Origin: Piromyces finnis
Lineage: Eukaryota > Neocallimastigomycota > Neocallimastigomycetes > Neocallimastigales > Neocallimastigaceae
Direction of reading: 5' to 3'
Assembly: GCA_002104945.1 (NCBI GenBank)
Contig: MCFH01000060.1
Location: forward strand, 62,001 to 126,000
Length of the DNA stretch: 64,000 nucleotides
This document shows positions 13,044-25,941 of the stretch, in pieces. The position numbers were made by a program, and so were the translations under genes. The notes beneath the pieces were generated by a model. That model was not told the origin of the DNA, searched no databases, and saw nothing but the letters and a program-made list of their open reading frames with translations. Position 1 is the stretch's first letter; the number at the start of each line of letters is the position of its first letter.

Positions 13044-14178
13044 TGTGAAGATATTAACTGGATTTAAAACAAATTCAGATAATATCTATAATTAATTAAA
13101 CATAATAATTAGAATTAAAGAATTTCAATGATTATTTTAAAACACCTTTAAAAGTCACCTTTTAAATTTTGGTTCAGTGAAAGGGTTATGATTTCAAAAA
13201 ATTTAATATCAATACACTATAACCCTTAGCCAAAAATAAACAAATACGAAACTACGCATAACTCGCCAAAAACGAGTGCTACGGCTGTAAGTACTACGGC
13301 TATGAAACTAGGTTTATTAGAAAGCTTAAGGGAAAAGCTATATTTTGGTATAATCGCGGTCCTTCTAACTGGTCATTTAAGGAAGATATGATCATTTGAA
13401 GATTTTAATAAGTAAATTAAAATTAATATGATATCAAGTATGGATCATAGACATTTCTTATGACTTGACGAAAATTAAAAAGATATCAATAGAAATTCTA
13501 ATTATATTAATTTAATTAATGATAGTGACTGTTACTAAAAATAGAACTAGACCCATTTAGGTGTAACAGTTAACACCTATAAATTAAATAATCTTAATTA
13601 TTATAAAATAGGTTAACGGCAAGTTTTATTAGAAATAATTTTGAAAATAATAATTATTTAATTATAACAAATATGTTATGGTAATATCAATTAATAATGA
13701 TGAATTATTAATTGAATAGTTTTTATAATTACTAATTAGGATCAACTGTTTAAATGATTAATCATATGTTTATTTTATTTTATGTCATGACAAACAAACA
13801 AACAAACAAACAATCTTATTACTTATTTAATTATATTACTAATATATTACATGTAATACTTTATTCTTATTAATATCAATTTAATAATCTGAACAAAGAA
13901 TATAAAAGAGAATGAATTGAATTCGATTTTAATTCTTTGTAAAGATTATAGTTATAATCTTAATTATATAGTTACTTATAATATCATTTATATTATTATT
14001 ATTAAATAAATAAAAAAGTTTATAAAAAGTTATTTTAAAGTAAATATAAATTTTTCATTTTTCATTTGGGAGTTTAAGGTGTTATTTTATAATTAAATTT
14101 AATTTCTTAAAAAACATTTTTACTATATAATTAATAACATTCTGACCTGGCCGCATAACCAAACCCAAAAACTTAACA
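13044..14178 (+). mobile_element. Solo LTR, family sLTR-a, copy 2 (recombinant)
   Basis: A 1135-bp copy without a matching target duplication (AATAA on the left, TATAT on the right), as expected for a recombination product. Its first part carries variants seen in copy 3 (such as GATAGTGACTG) and its remainder carries copy 1 variants (CTAGACCC). The switch falls within 13531-13549. Confidence 0.9.
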
Positions 14179-15302
14179 TATATTAATTAATAAATATAAT
14201 ACGCTTTCCTATTGAAGGCGTAAAGCTAATAATATTTATATAAAGAAATTTAAATAATATTTTTATTTTAGCAATAACTTAATATCAGCATATATTAAGT
14301 TATTAAAAATATTAAAATTTTTAAAGTTTTAGGTTTTATAGGAGTTTATAAATTTTATTAACTTTAGGTTAAAAAATTACTAACGCTAAAGCTTCGTAAT
14401 TTTTGTCAATTTTTGTTCTTTTTATACATGAACAATTTTAATTATTACATTTTTTAATTTTAATTAATTATTATCTAATTATAAAATATTTAATTTTTAT
14501 AAATTAATAATTAATATAATTATAAATAGTTAATAAATTTAAATTAAAATTTTTAATAATAAAATTTTAATAATTTTAAAAAATTTAATAATTTCAAATA
14601 TTAGAAATTTTATACTTTGAAATTTTTTAATAAAAATTTAAAAAATAAATTTTTTCAAATTTTCAAATTTTCAAATTTAAAAAAAATTTTTAATTTTTTC
14701 CATGTGTCCAAATTTTTTAAATTTTTATATATGTTATTGTGACACAATTTTTGATAAAGAATGAAATTTATAAATAATGAATTAATAGAATAGCTGATTT
14801 TAAGATTATATAAACTTAATATAAATTAAAATAATAGTAAATAATCAAAATAATATAAAATATAAATGTTTAATTAAATTTTAAAAATGTAAAATATAAA
14901 CAACTTTTGTTTATAAACAAACTTAAATGTAATTATTTATTATAAATAGAAATAGAAAATATTATTTTTAAAGATTGTTACTAATTAGCCAGGAAAATTA
15001 GAATATTTTAAAATTATAATAAATTAATATATTTTTTTTTATAATACATAGCGAGATGTATTATACATTTATTTTAAATAAATAAACTAATATTATAAAA
15101 CAAGATGTGTTTTTTAAAACTTTAAATTATATTTAATAATTATATAAACTTGTAGAATGAGCAAGTAAAAAATAAATCATTCAATTACACACAAATATAC
15201 CACTTTCTAAGCTTATTTAGAATTAAGGTATATTTGAACGTGTGTCATTTTGATAAATAATTAAATTTATAAATTATGAATTTATAATAATAATAATAAT
15301 AA
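14179..15302. repeat. Second array spacer (D right part, HCR-B copy B2, truncated HCR-A)
   Basis: By eye identical to 11920-13043. It holds the D repeat tail (14179-14751), HCR-B copy B2 (14752-15247, ending GTGTGTCA) and the first 52 bp of an HCR-A (from 15251) cut off at its TAA tract by the next LTR. Confidence 0.85.
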
Positions 15303-16302
15303 TGTGAAGATATTAACTGGATTTAAAACAAATTCAGATAATATCTATAATTAATTAAACATAATAATTAGAATTAAAGAATTTCAATGATTATTTTAAA
15401 ACACCTTTAAAAGTCACCTTTTAAATTTTGGTTCAGTGAAAGGGTTATGATTTCAAAAAATTTAATATCAATACACTATAACCCTTAGCCAAAAATAAAC
15501 AAATACGAAACTACGCATAACTCGCCAAAAACGAGTGCTACGGCTGTAAGTACTACGGCTATGAAACTAGGTTTATTAGAAAGCTTAAGGGAAAAGCTAT
15601 ATTTTGGTATAATCGCGGTCCTTCTAACTGGTCATTTAAGGAAGATATGATCATTTGAAGATTTTAATAAGTAAATTAAAATTAATATGATATCAAGTAT
15701 GGATCATAGACATTTCTTATGACTTGACGAAAATTAAAAAGATATCAATAGAAATTCTAATTATATTAATTTAATTAATGATAGTGACTGTTACTAAAAA
15801 TAGAACTAAACCATTTAGGTGTAACAGTTAACATTTATAAATTAAATAATTTTAATTATTATAAAATAGGTTAATGGATCAAGTGTTTAAATGATTAATC
15901 ATATGTTTATTTTATTTTATGTCATGACAAAACAAACAAACAAACAAACAAACAATCTTATTATATTATTAACATATTACATGTAATACTTTATTTTTAT
16001 CAATTTAATAATCTGAACAAAGAATATAAAATAGAATGAATTGAATTTGATTTTAATTCTTTGTAAAGATTATAGTTATAATCTTAATTATATAGTTATT
16101 AAATATATTATCATTTATATTATTATTAATAAATAAATAAAATTTTATAAAAAAAAAAGTTATTCTAAAGAATAAATATTAATTTTTCATTTGGAAGTTT
16201 AAAGGGTTATTTTATATTTAAATTTAATTTCTTAAAAACATATTTACTATATAATTGATAACATTCTGACCTGGCCGCATAACCAAATCCAAAAACTTAA
16301 CA
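15303..16302 (+). mobile_element. Solo LTR, family sLTR-a, copy 3 (shortened)
   Basis: A 1000-bp copy with about 130 bp missing after position ~15875 compared with copies 1 and 2, plus scattered substitutions in its 3' half. Its 5' half matches copy 2. The left flank is the HCR-A TAA tract and the right flank is TCTAA, so no target duplication remains. It closes the tandem array. Confidence 0.8.
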
Positions 16303-17038
16303 TCTAATCCTTTTATAAATTGTATATCAATTACTAGTGTTAATAATAATTAAACTATATTAGTATAAATTATTATGACGCAAATGTTACACATATATTA
16401 GAATAATTAATTACACAAGAAACGAAAAGATATAAAAATAGTGATAAAGAACAATATATAAAAGAAGAAAAAAAACTTTTCATATATAAATAATATTTGA
16501 TATTTTAGTTTTAAGTATAAGTTCTATTTTATTTTATTTTAGTTACAGTTTATTTTAGTTTAGTTTTAGGTCACTAATTACGTATTTAGTATTTATTTAT
16601 TATATTTAATTCAGTTTAAAATATTAATTATAAAAGAAAAGAATAATTATTGTTTATTTTTATTATTTCAAAAAGTTACATTTTATTATTAATAAGAATT
16701 TTATCAACATATTTTTATATTTATATTTTATATTTAAGTATTTATATTCATTAAACAATAACTTTCGATTCTACTAGTATTGAATGTTATTAATGTTATA
16801 ATTATAATCATAATAATAATAATAATAATTAAATAAAGAAACTTTAAACCAAAATCTATTTAATTATATTATTATAAAATTTATTATTTTTATTATTTGT
16901 TTTTATTATTTATTTTTATTATTATAAAATAGAAATAAATACAATATTATCTAATATATTATTCAACTCTCATTCCCTATTGCTAACGTTCACAATTATA
17001 TTTTATTTATGGTGTTTTTGAAATATATTGCATCATTT
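16303..17038. other. AT-rich segment, possibly another hairpin-capped repeat
   Basis: No gene seen. A TGATAAAGAAC motif near 16441 and the ending TTGCATCA followed by TTT directly before HCR-C copy C1 fit the start and end rules of the HCR elements. I could not find a convincing terminal hairpin, so this assignment is tentative. Confidence 0.35.
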
Positions 17039-17847
17039 TGATAAAGAATGAAATTTATAAATATAAAATTATTATTATACCTGATTTTTAAGTTAACCCT
17101 AAAAGTAACTTAAAACAAGTTATAGTTTAATTAAGTACTTTACTAAAATTCTTAAATAAAATTAATCCTAAACACTGCATATATTTTGATTATTGAAAGA
17201 AAATAATAAACTTTAATTAATCGAGATCAAAATATATAACTTTTGTTAAATTAATTGTTAAATTAAATATTTAATAACTTCATTAGTAAATTACACTTTA
17301 AAAGTAAACAAATATAATAATTCATGTTATAAAATAATATAATTAAACACCTTTATTAAAACATTAAAAATAATTATTACTTTAATTAATTGTAAAATAA
17401 ACAACTTTTTATATTCTTTAACTTTTAATTATTTCTTTTATTGTTATTTCTAATTACTTTTATTACTTTTATTGTAAATAGTTATTAATTTTATTGTTTT
17501 AATGTAAATAGTTTAAATCTAAAAGAAAATATAAATACATGTAAATATTCTTATTTTAATCATTATTATTATTATTATTAGAAATATTATATAGTTAGAT
17601 TAATATTTTATAATTTTAATAATCACTTTTATACTTAAATAAATAAAATTTTAAATATTTAAATATTAGAAAAACAAGTGTTTCTAATAAAACAATTTAG
17701 TGTTTTAACAAAACAATTTTATTAATTTTTATAAAAACGAGTTTAAATCTTAATCAATATAACTTATATAGTTATACTCAAAGATATAATATAATAATCA
17801 CTTTTTGAAGTAAAATTCAAAATTAAGATTATTATCAAATTATATCA
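17039..17847 (+). mobile_element. Hairpin-capped repeat, family C, copy C1
   Basis: An 809-bp non-coding element that begins TGATAAAGAATGAAATTTAT, the same start as family B, and ends in a hairpin closing with TTATATCA. Inner arms are TTTTGAA/TTCAAAA and outer arms ATAATAATC/GATTATTAT and GATATAA/TTATATC, again with TTAA opposite AGT. This copy is uninterrupted and shows the empty site for the two LTR insertions in copy C2. Two bases (TT) separate it from HCR-A copy A2, which is in the opposite orientation (hairpin to hairpin). Confidence 0.7.
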
Positions 17848-17849
17848 TT

Positions 17850-18401
17850 TGATACAATAGAAAAATATTATCTTAATTCTATAAATGAATATAGAAAGTG
17901 ATAATATTTGTATCTAAAATTTAATAAATAAAAATAAATAAGAAAATAAAAATAGAATAAATGATTTTTATACTTGTTCATTTGCAAGTATTAGTTAATG
18001 TTTAAAAATATAAAGTTTATTTAATTATAAAATTATATCATTATTTAATAACTCTAGTATTATTAAATAAAAAAAAATGTATGTTTTATATTCTAATTTT
18101 CAGGGATTATTAGTAACCCTTTTAAAAATAAGTTTTATTATAAAATAATTTTTGAATTTAATATTTAAAAATATATATCTAATTTTTCGCTCTGGATTAT
18201 AAGGAACATCTTTTAAAATAAAGTAATTCTATCACTATTTATACAAAATTATTATTTTAAAGTATAATTATAAACAAATATAAACTATTTAATTTAAAAA
18301 TAAGTAAACAATTAAATAAGCAAAAAGTTTACATTTATAATTTTTAATTTAATAATTTTATACAAGTTAATTATTTTAATTTTTAACTATCTGTGTTTTA
18401 A

Positions 18402-18444
<43 letters not shown>

Positions 18445-18476
18445 AATTCATAATTTATAAATTTAATTATTTATCA
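17850..18476 (-). mobile_element. Hairpin-capped repeat, family A, copy A2
   Basis: An uninterrupted family A copy. The hairpin is at 17851-17914, the ACTTG..CAAGT hairpin near 17972, about 13 ATT units lie at 18401-18443, and the 5' end (TGATAAATAATT on the minus strand) is at 18476. An sLTR-f copy begins two bases beyond that end. Confidence 0.7.
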
Positions 18477-18478
18477 TT

Positions 18479-19281
18479 TGTAAGAATTAATAATTATTTT
18501 TTAATTATTAAATTAATTATTTATTTAAACTATTAGCATACATTCATTTAAATTACTATAAACATTTATCTATATTGATATTAATTATTCATTTACTTAA
18601 TTTAAAATTTATTTAATTACTATATTAATTATTTATTTATTTAATTTAGTAATATATTTAAAATAATAGTAAACATTTATTTATTTTTTAGTTAATAATT
18701 TTTGTATTACATTTTATAAGAAACATTATATATTTTATTTTACGTTTGTATTTTATATTTATGTATCGTATCTTGAAATAACTTATAGAAACAATTAGAA
18801 AATATAAATACATATTAGGACAATCGGATATTAAGGTTTTTCCGAATTTAATCGGTTTTACTTAATATTACGATGATTGATATATTAGTTATCAATCAAA
18901 TATCTTTTTAGGTTTTTCTTCTAGTCTTTTCCTAAAAAGATTATTTGTTAAGATTAGAAATTCTTTATTAAACTTTAAATTATCAAAAAATTATATATAT
19001 AAGAACTCTGGAATTCCACTAAAGAATCCAGAGTTATTATTTTAAGACAATTATTATAAATAACCCTTTCAAAAAACTATATTCATAAAAAATATTTAAA
19101 TTAAAGATAGTCTTAATATTTTGTGTTTTTTTTTATTATAATTCACTTATAATAAACTCTTTAAGATAAGTATTCATTTTTATTTACTATTAAGAAACTT
19201 TTCAATTTAATAATACATATTACGATTTGTATTATTATAATGTAGATAATAATTATTATTAAATATGTAATAATTATTACA
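18479..19281 (+). mobile_element. Solo LTR, family sLTR-f, copy 1
   Basis: An 803-bp element with TGTAAG...ATTACA ends. It holds a TATA-like box followed by an inverted repeat, ACTCTGG..CCAGAGT near 19005-19033, corresponding to ACTCTTG..CAAGAGT in the other two copies. No target duplication is evident; the right flank is a fragment of sLTR-g. It abuts the 5' end of HCR-A copy A2. Confidence 0.65.
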
Positions 19282-19334
19282 TGTAAGAAATATTTGTGGT
19301 CATAAGTTTGCCCACAAATATTTCAATTGAAACC
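19282..19334 (+). mobile_element. Fragment of sLTR-g
   Basis: Begins TGTAAGAAATATTTGTGG and contains the inverted repeat AAATATTTGTGG..CCACAAATATTT. It is the reverse complement of the segment ending at 55497. It is cut off by the sLTR-b copy. Confidence 0.65.
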
Positions 19335-20555
19335 TGTCAAGAATAGAAGACAATTAAAAAATAAATTAAATATTCAAATAAACAATTTAAAAATCAAATT
19401 TATATTTCAAAAATTATAAAACACTTTTAAAAATAATTAAAAAAGATCACTTGGAAAAATTTAATATTGAAAAGGGTTAAGGATCACAAAAATTTAATTT
19501 TCAATTAATTATCCCTTGAGAAGAAAATGCACTATACGAAACTAGTGATAACTTCTGAATCTCGTGTCCTATTTTCCTTTTTTAGAGACTTCAAATCAAT
19601 TTTATTAGAAAGTACTAGTTGAGATCTATATTCTCACAAATTTTCAGCTAATTTAGACCACTAGTTCTTGAGATATAGCTATTTAAAGAATTAATTAGTT
19701 CAAATAAATATATAATAATATATATTAAAATGATTAATATTAATTTATATAATTAAAGTCATTATATTCAAGTCATCCAACTTTCTATAAATATTTCAAT
19801 TTAAAATTCTCCATTATTATTATTAAATAAGGTTAGATAATAAATATTCTTGATTACAAACCTAATCAATTATAAAAATTAATAATTTTTCAAATAATTT
19901 TGATTAATAACCTCAATCATAATCAAACCAAAAAGCCTTTGGATCAAAAATCATTAATTATAATTATTAATTAATTGATCATGAGAATATATAATTAGTA
20001 TCAGTAATTGTTATTCTCAATTTATAATATTAAATATTTACAATTTAAAATGGTTAAAACAATACTTTTATTTTAAAAGTAATTTAAAAGATTAATCTTA
20101 AGATCTATCATATGAATTCATATTATTAATATCAATATCAATTATTAATATTTTAATTTAAAATTATTTTATTTTTATCTTTATTATTAATATTAATATT
20201 AATATCAATGTAATTTTATTATATGTAAGAAAAAAGTATTTAAACAAAGAATTGAAATCAATTTTGAAATTCTTTGTAAGATTATTAATTATTAATTATT
20301 AACTATAATATAACTTAATAAATATTATCTTAATAAATAAATAATTAATAAACAAATTTCATAATTAAATTATATTAAAATTTTTATTTTAAATATAAAA
20401 ACTTATTTAATTTTAAATTAGTATTAATTAAATTCTTTAATAAGTTTTGAAGAAAAGATTTAATAATAAATAAATTTAATATTTTATTAGAAAATTAAGT
20501 TATATTATATGAAACATTCTGACCAAGTTACATATCAACCCTAGCCCACTTTACA
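19335..20555 (+). mobile_element. Solo LTR, family sLTR-b, copy 1
   Basis: A 1221-bp element with TGTCAAG...CTTTACA ends. TATTTAAAC at about 20237 is followed by the inverted repeat ACAAAGAATT/AATTCTTTGT (20244-20253 and 20268-20277). ATTCTGACC lies near the 3' end. Flanks differ (AAACC and AACTC): the left side is an sLTR-g fragment and the right side is half of an HCR-A hairpin, so the locus has been rearranged since insertion. Confidence 0.75.
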
Positions 20556-21110
20556 AACTCTATATTTTACTATAGAAAGTGATAATATTTGTATCTAAAA
20601 AAATAAAAAAAATAAAATAAATGATTTTTATACTTGTTCATTTGCAAGTATTAGTTAATTTTTAAAAATATAAAGTTTATTTAATTATAAAATTATATCA
20701 TTATTTAATAACTCTAGTATTATTAAATAAAAAAAAATGTATGTTTTATATTCTAATTTTCAGGGATTATTAGTAACCCTTTTAAAAATAAGTTTTATTA
20801 TACAATCATTTTTTTGAATTTAATATTTAAAAGTATATATCTAATTTTACTGGATTATTAGGAACATCTTTTAAAAAGAACATTTTCTATTACTATTTAT
20901 ACAAAATTATTATTTTAAAGTATAATTATAAACAAATATAAACTATTTAATTTAAAAAGAATTAAACAATTAAATAAACAAAAAGTTTACATTTACAATT
21001 TTTAATTTAATAATTTTATACATGTTAAATATTTTAATTTTTATCTGTATTTTAATTATTGTTATTATTATTATTATTAATTTATAATTTATAAATTTAA
21101 TTATTTATCA
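20556..21110 (-). mobile_element. Hairpin-capped repeat, family A, copy A3 (hairpin truncated)
   Basis: Carries only one side of the terminal hairpin (TATAGAAAGTGATAATATTTGTATC). The other half has been replaced by the adjacent sLTR-b. The remaining body is typical of family A and ends TTTATCA at 21110. Confidence 0.7.
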
Positions 21111-21115
21111 TTTTG

Positions 21116-21722
21116 TGGTACGACTGATTCAGAAAAATGCAAGAACATAGAAATTTCAATTTAACCTTTTAATTTACTAATAATAATTCTACTTTAAATA
21201 TTTTAGGTTTAATAAAAATTTAATATATAAATTAATAAGCTAACAATTATTGATTTAATTAATAATGCTTATAGAAATAACTAAAATAAAAATTATAAAT
21301 AAAATTAATTAAAAAGACTAAAAACCTTAATTACAACAAAGAGTATTTAATAAAAGAGAATTAATAAATATTAAAATAGGGGGGATATAAACAAAGATAA
21401 TAAGAAATAATAATAAAAAATAGGCATAAGTAATAAAACTAGATAGATAAATAATATTATTATTAGATTTAAGTAGGAATTAATAGTGATATTCAGATTA
21501 TTATCTAGTGAATTATACTTATTCATTTTTATTATAAGAGTCTAAATAATTAATAGTACATTATTGATCAATGATAAATAAAAAAGAACAAAAACAATAA
21601 TATATCAAATATAAAAATCATTTTTATTGTTGTGTTATTTCATTATAATATAATAATTGTTTTATTTATTCTAGTTGTATTGATCCATATAAAGGTACAA
21701 ATAAAATAAACAGGTTGTACCA
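21116..21722. mobile_element. MITE-like element H with terminal inverted repeats
   Basis: A 607-bp non-coding element with near-inverted ends (TGGTACGACTG at the left, TGGTACAACCTG on the opposite strand at the right) and TTTG on both sides (21112-21115 and 21723-21726). Removing it and one TTTG restores the usual HCR junction, TTTATCA-TTT-TGATAC, between copies A3 and A4. It looks like a short non-autonomous DNA transposon. No transposase is visible in the window. Confidence 0.6.
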
Positions 21723-22382
21723 TTTGATACAATAGAGAATATTATCTTAATTCTATATTTTACTATAAAAAGTGATTGTCACGAATATTAGTGGATTCAT
21801 GATTATTTATTTAATTAGTGTTTTATTCGTTTGATTAATTAAAAATATTTTATTATAAAACATAATTAAATAATATTTTAAGAGATATTAATTAATTATA
21901 ATTATTAAGATTTTATATTTATTAAAGTTTGAATTAATATCTCTTTGTTCATTTGATTAAGAAGGAAATTAAAACTAAATTATAAAATAATCATTCCTTC
22001 TACAAATGATTGATAATATGACTTTTATAATTATTAAATTTAACACCAGTGAAAAGTCATATATAATTAATATATAATTAATTTATAGAATAGTTAATTA
22101 ATATAAATAATTAGTCATGTATTAAATTTAAAATGTATTCCTTAATATTAGAGATAGTATAAATACTCGAGAAAATCCCTATCATTAGGAATTTCGAGAG
22201 TTCATTACATTTAATATTTACTCTAATTATAATAATATTTAATAAATAAAAATTTTTCTTTAAATAATAATTTATTAATAAATAAAGTTAATTAATAAAA
22301 TGTTATTTATTTAAAATATTCATTCATTCATTTATTTATTAAATTAATAAACTTAGGGTAAATATGTATATTCCGACCTAAC

Positions 22383-22982
22383 TGTAAAGTCGACACAGAA
22401 AGAATAGATTAGGATATCTATTCTATTACAATAACACTAAATTTAAAATAAAAATAAAAAATTGTTTTATTAAAAATATCTTTTATTATAATAGAATTTT
22501 AATAATAACAATTACATCGATAAAATGATGAAAAATATCTTCTATTTATATTTTTCCTAAATACATTTATATTATATTATAACTATTTATTTCTTATATA
22601 TTATTATTTAAAATCTACACTAAAATCTTAATTATTAATAAATATTTAAACTATAACTATTTTTAGTAAAATACAATTGGCAATTCAAATTAAGTACCAT
22701 TTAATTTGAATATGTGCCCATGTATTATTGATATATTAATCATTTATTATTTATCTATTTCTATAAAAAAACAATACTAAAACTAGGGATTTAAATTGAG
22801 AATATTAATTTACTTGTTAAACATTAAAAATAAATTAATAATTTATTTTGTTTTAAACTTTAATTATTAATAAATAAATTATGTCTCATTTTCTTTTTCT
22901 GAATATAATTTGTGTAACTTAAACAATAATACTTGTGGCTTAAGTTACATTAAAGATATCAGAGGCGTTTGATATCTTTACA
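22383..22982 (-). repeat. 3' LTR of chromovirus Ia
   Basis: 600 bp, TGTAAAG...CTTTACA as read on the plus strand. The same length as the right LTR at 34838, and I noticed no difference by eye. The purine-rich AGAGAGAGAT just inside it on the coding strand is the likely polypurine tract. Confidence 0.92.
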
Positions 22983-23018
22983 ATCTCTCTCTCTAAGTCG
23001 AGCTCCTGCGAGATTAAT

Positions 23019-25941
23019 TTATAAGGAATCTTTTCTCGAAGGAATTTCAATTACAAATGGTTGGTATCTGTGCTTGATTAGATTACCAACTTTATTCTTT
23101 CTAATTTTCATGGAGGAGTCGTTCGACTTATATTTTGACTTTTTAGAGTTTCTTTCAAACTCTTGTATTAATTGTTTATCTGGAATCTGATCTTCAGAAA
23201 TCCAAGTGGATTTGTCAAATCCTTTCCATGATAACTTATAAAATGTTTCACCATTAACAGATTTCATCTTTTCAATTTTCTCTGGAATTTTTTCAATTAA
23301 ATCTGTGTTAAGGTGAATGTTCCTCTTCCTACGATTAGACCTGTCGTTAAACTTGTTTTCAAAGTATGGTTCTAACAATGAAACATGAAAGACTGGATGA
23401 CATCTCATTGTCTTTGGAAGTTTCAATTTGAAAGCGAGAGAACTAACTTTTTCAATTATCTCAAATGGGCCAAGCATTTGAGGTGCTAATTTTCTCTTTA
23501 GGTTAGTTCCAGGAGAATCTTTCAATAACCATACCTTCTTTCCCACTTCGAACTCCGGGGGAATCATTCTCTTCATATCGGGCATATTTCTTATATGTTT
23601 CTTTTGCTTTTTCTAAGTTTTCTTTTAATAATTTAAAGTTTTCATTCATATCAATTACTCTTTGTTCAGCTCTACTAGGTCTATCATTAGCTGGAATTTC
23701 TAAGCTGAACTTTGGATGAAAACCATAATTAGCAAAGAATGGGGATTGATTTATAGATTGTTGTAAAGTATTATTATATGCAAATTCAGCAAATGGGATA
23801 AGATCAACCCAGTTATTCTGCTTTTTATTTATAAAACAACGGAAATATTGTTCTAATATGCCGTTCACCCTCTCCGTTTGACCATCTGTCTGCGGATGGT
23901 TGGCAGTTGATAATGAATGATTGATATTAAGAAGGTCACAAAGTCTTGACCAAAAGTCAGAAGTAAATTGCGAGCCTCTATCAGAAATGATGGAATCAGG
24001 AAGACCATGCAAACGGAAGACATTAGCAATAAAAGCATCAGCAGCAATCGAAGCAGTAGGAAGACAACGTAAAGGAATGGCGTGAGCAAATTTAGTAAAT
24101 CTATCGACAACAACCATGAGAGTTGTCATATCTCTGGACTTAGGAAGATCAACAATAAAATCAATAGAAATATCAGACCAGGGCCTACTGGGAGTGTCCA
24201 AAGGGGATAACAATCCATAAGGCTTATGTCTGGGGACTTTGGATTTGCAACAAGTCACGCAAGATTTGATAAAAGATTTAACGTCTGAATGAAACCTTGG
24301 CCACCAAAAGTTTCTGGAGATCAGTTCAGTGGTTTTCTTAATACCGAAATGACCAGCAGCAACAGAATCATGATGAAGTTCCAAAACTCTTGTCCTAAGA
24401 GATTTAGGAACATAAATAAGATTATTATATAACAAAAATCCTTCGTTATCAATAATAACTTTATCAATATTTTTAATAGGTGCATTACATGCAGAACCAT
24501 TCATTTTAAATTGGACAATAGAATTATACAAATCGTCATTTTTAAGTTCTAATAAAATAGAATCGATTAACGGTTTGTTATCGCTATGATGAAACGAAAT
24601 AGTAAGACAAGAAACATCAGAATTAATATTATTCTCTACATGGTCACTTCTACGAGACAGGATATCAGGCTTACCGGATTTCTTTCCAGCTCTATAAATG
24701 AGTTTAAAATCAAATCTGGATAAGAACAAATTCCATCTAATTTGTCTCTGAGATAACATTTCAGGTTTTCTAGGAAATGTTAAATTCTTGTGATCAGTAT
24801 AAATTATGAACGGATGGCATGCACCTTCTAAATAATGACGCCATTCTTCAAGAGCAACTACAATAGCTAAAAGTTCCTTGTCATATATAGGATAGTTTCT
24901 TTGACAACTCGTCAAATTTTTAGAAAGAAATGCAATAGGATGTAATTTGCCATCAAATTCTTGAGAGAGAATAGCACCGACAGCATAATTACTAGCATCA
25001 GTTTCTACAATAAATTGTTTATTACTATCCGCATGTTTCAGAATAGGAGCTGACGTGAACAGAGATTTTAATAAAATAAAAGCGTCCTGATCTTCTTTCA
25101 CCCAGTTAAAAGCAACATTTTTTCTAGTGAGTTTGTGAAGAGGGTTTGCAATTTTAGCAAAGTCTTTAATAAAAATTCTGTAATAGTTGCATAAACCAAT
25201 AAAAGACTGAACCTCTTTAACATTCTTGGGAACCGGCCAATCGAGAATTGCTTTAACTTTATTTTCATCCATTTGCAATCCATCCTTTGAAATGACATAA
25301 TCAAGAAAAGTGGTTTTCTCAACATCAAACTCACATTTTTCTAATTTAACATAAAGATTATTTTCAAGTAGTTTCTTAAGTACCTTTTTAACATGCTCAT
25401 GATGTTCTTCGATATTATTAGAATAAATAAGAATATCATCAATATATGAGATAACAAAATCGTCTAAATAGTCACTAAGGACATCGTTAATGAAGTGTTG
25501 AAAAGTTGCAGGTGCATTCTTTAATCCAAAAGACATAACCAGATATTCAAAATGTCCATATCTAGTACGAAAAGCCGTTTTGTATTCGTCACCTTCTTTA
25601 ATACGAACAAGATTATAAGCGGATTTAAGGTCTAATTTAGTAAAAATCTTAGCATTTTTCACCCTATCCAAAAGGTCACTAATTAAAGGTAAAGGATATG
25701 AATTACGAATGGTAATATCATTCAACTTTCTATAATCGATACAAAGTCTTAGGGAGCCATCCTTCTTTTTAACAAATAAAATTGGGGCACCAGCAGGAGA
25801 CGATGATTTCCTAATAAAACCTTTATTTAAATTATCATCAATATATTTTTTAAGTTCCTCTCTTTCAACTTCAGTTAATGGATACAAAGGTCCATAAAAT
25901 AAAGTCGAATCATCTTTAAGTTTGATTTCACAATCATAAGG
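23019..25941 (-). pseudogene. pol: Chromovirus Ia pol fragment (RT, RNase H, integrase, chromodomain), frameshifted
   Basis: The 3' part of the Ia polyprotein. It starts at the reverse-transcriptase N-terminus and covers the YIDD catalytic motif, RNase H, the HHCC zinc-binding region, the D,D35E integrase, the GPF module and a C-terminal chromodomain. An extra G at 23580-23582 (GGG where element II has GG) shifts the frame just before the GPF region, splitting it into a 794-residue upstream and a 188-residue downstream frame. Other likely damage compared with element II is a Ser for the Pro of the RT MPFG motif and an Asp for Gly in FLGYV. The Ib element cuts the 5' end off; the rest of the gene lies at 32798-34473. 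It is not expected to give a working enzyme. Confidence 0.9.

Larger units (their letters stand above)
10786..16302. repeat. Tandem array with 2.26-kb period (2.4 units)
   Basis: Units start at 10786, 13044 and 15303, giving periods of 2258 and 2259 bp. Each full unit is an sLTR-a copy followed by 1124 bp holding the right part of repeat D, a complete HCR-B and the first 50 bp of an HCR-A up to its TAA tract. The third unit is a shortened sLTR-a only. The two 1124-bp spacers look identical. Unit 2's LTR is a hybrid of the LTRs of units 3 and 1, which indicates unequal crossing-over between LTRs. Confidence 0.9.

Noticed and set aside
19335-20555. sLTR-b as a fourth insertion at the AGTGAT hairpin site
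   Set aside because: Its right flank is half of an HCR-A hairpin but the junction is near TTAATTCTATA, not AGTGAT, and the left flank is unrelated, so it was not counted.
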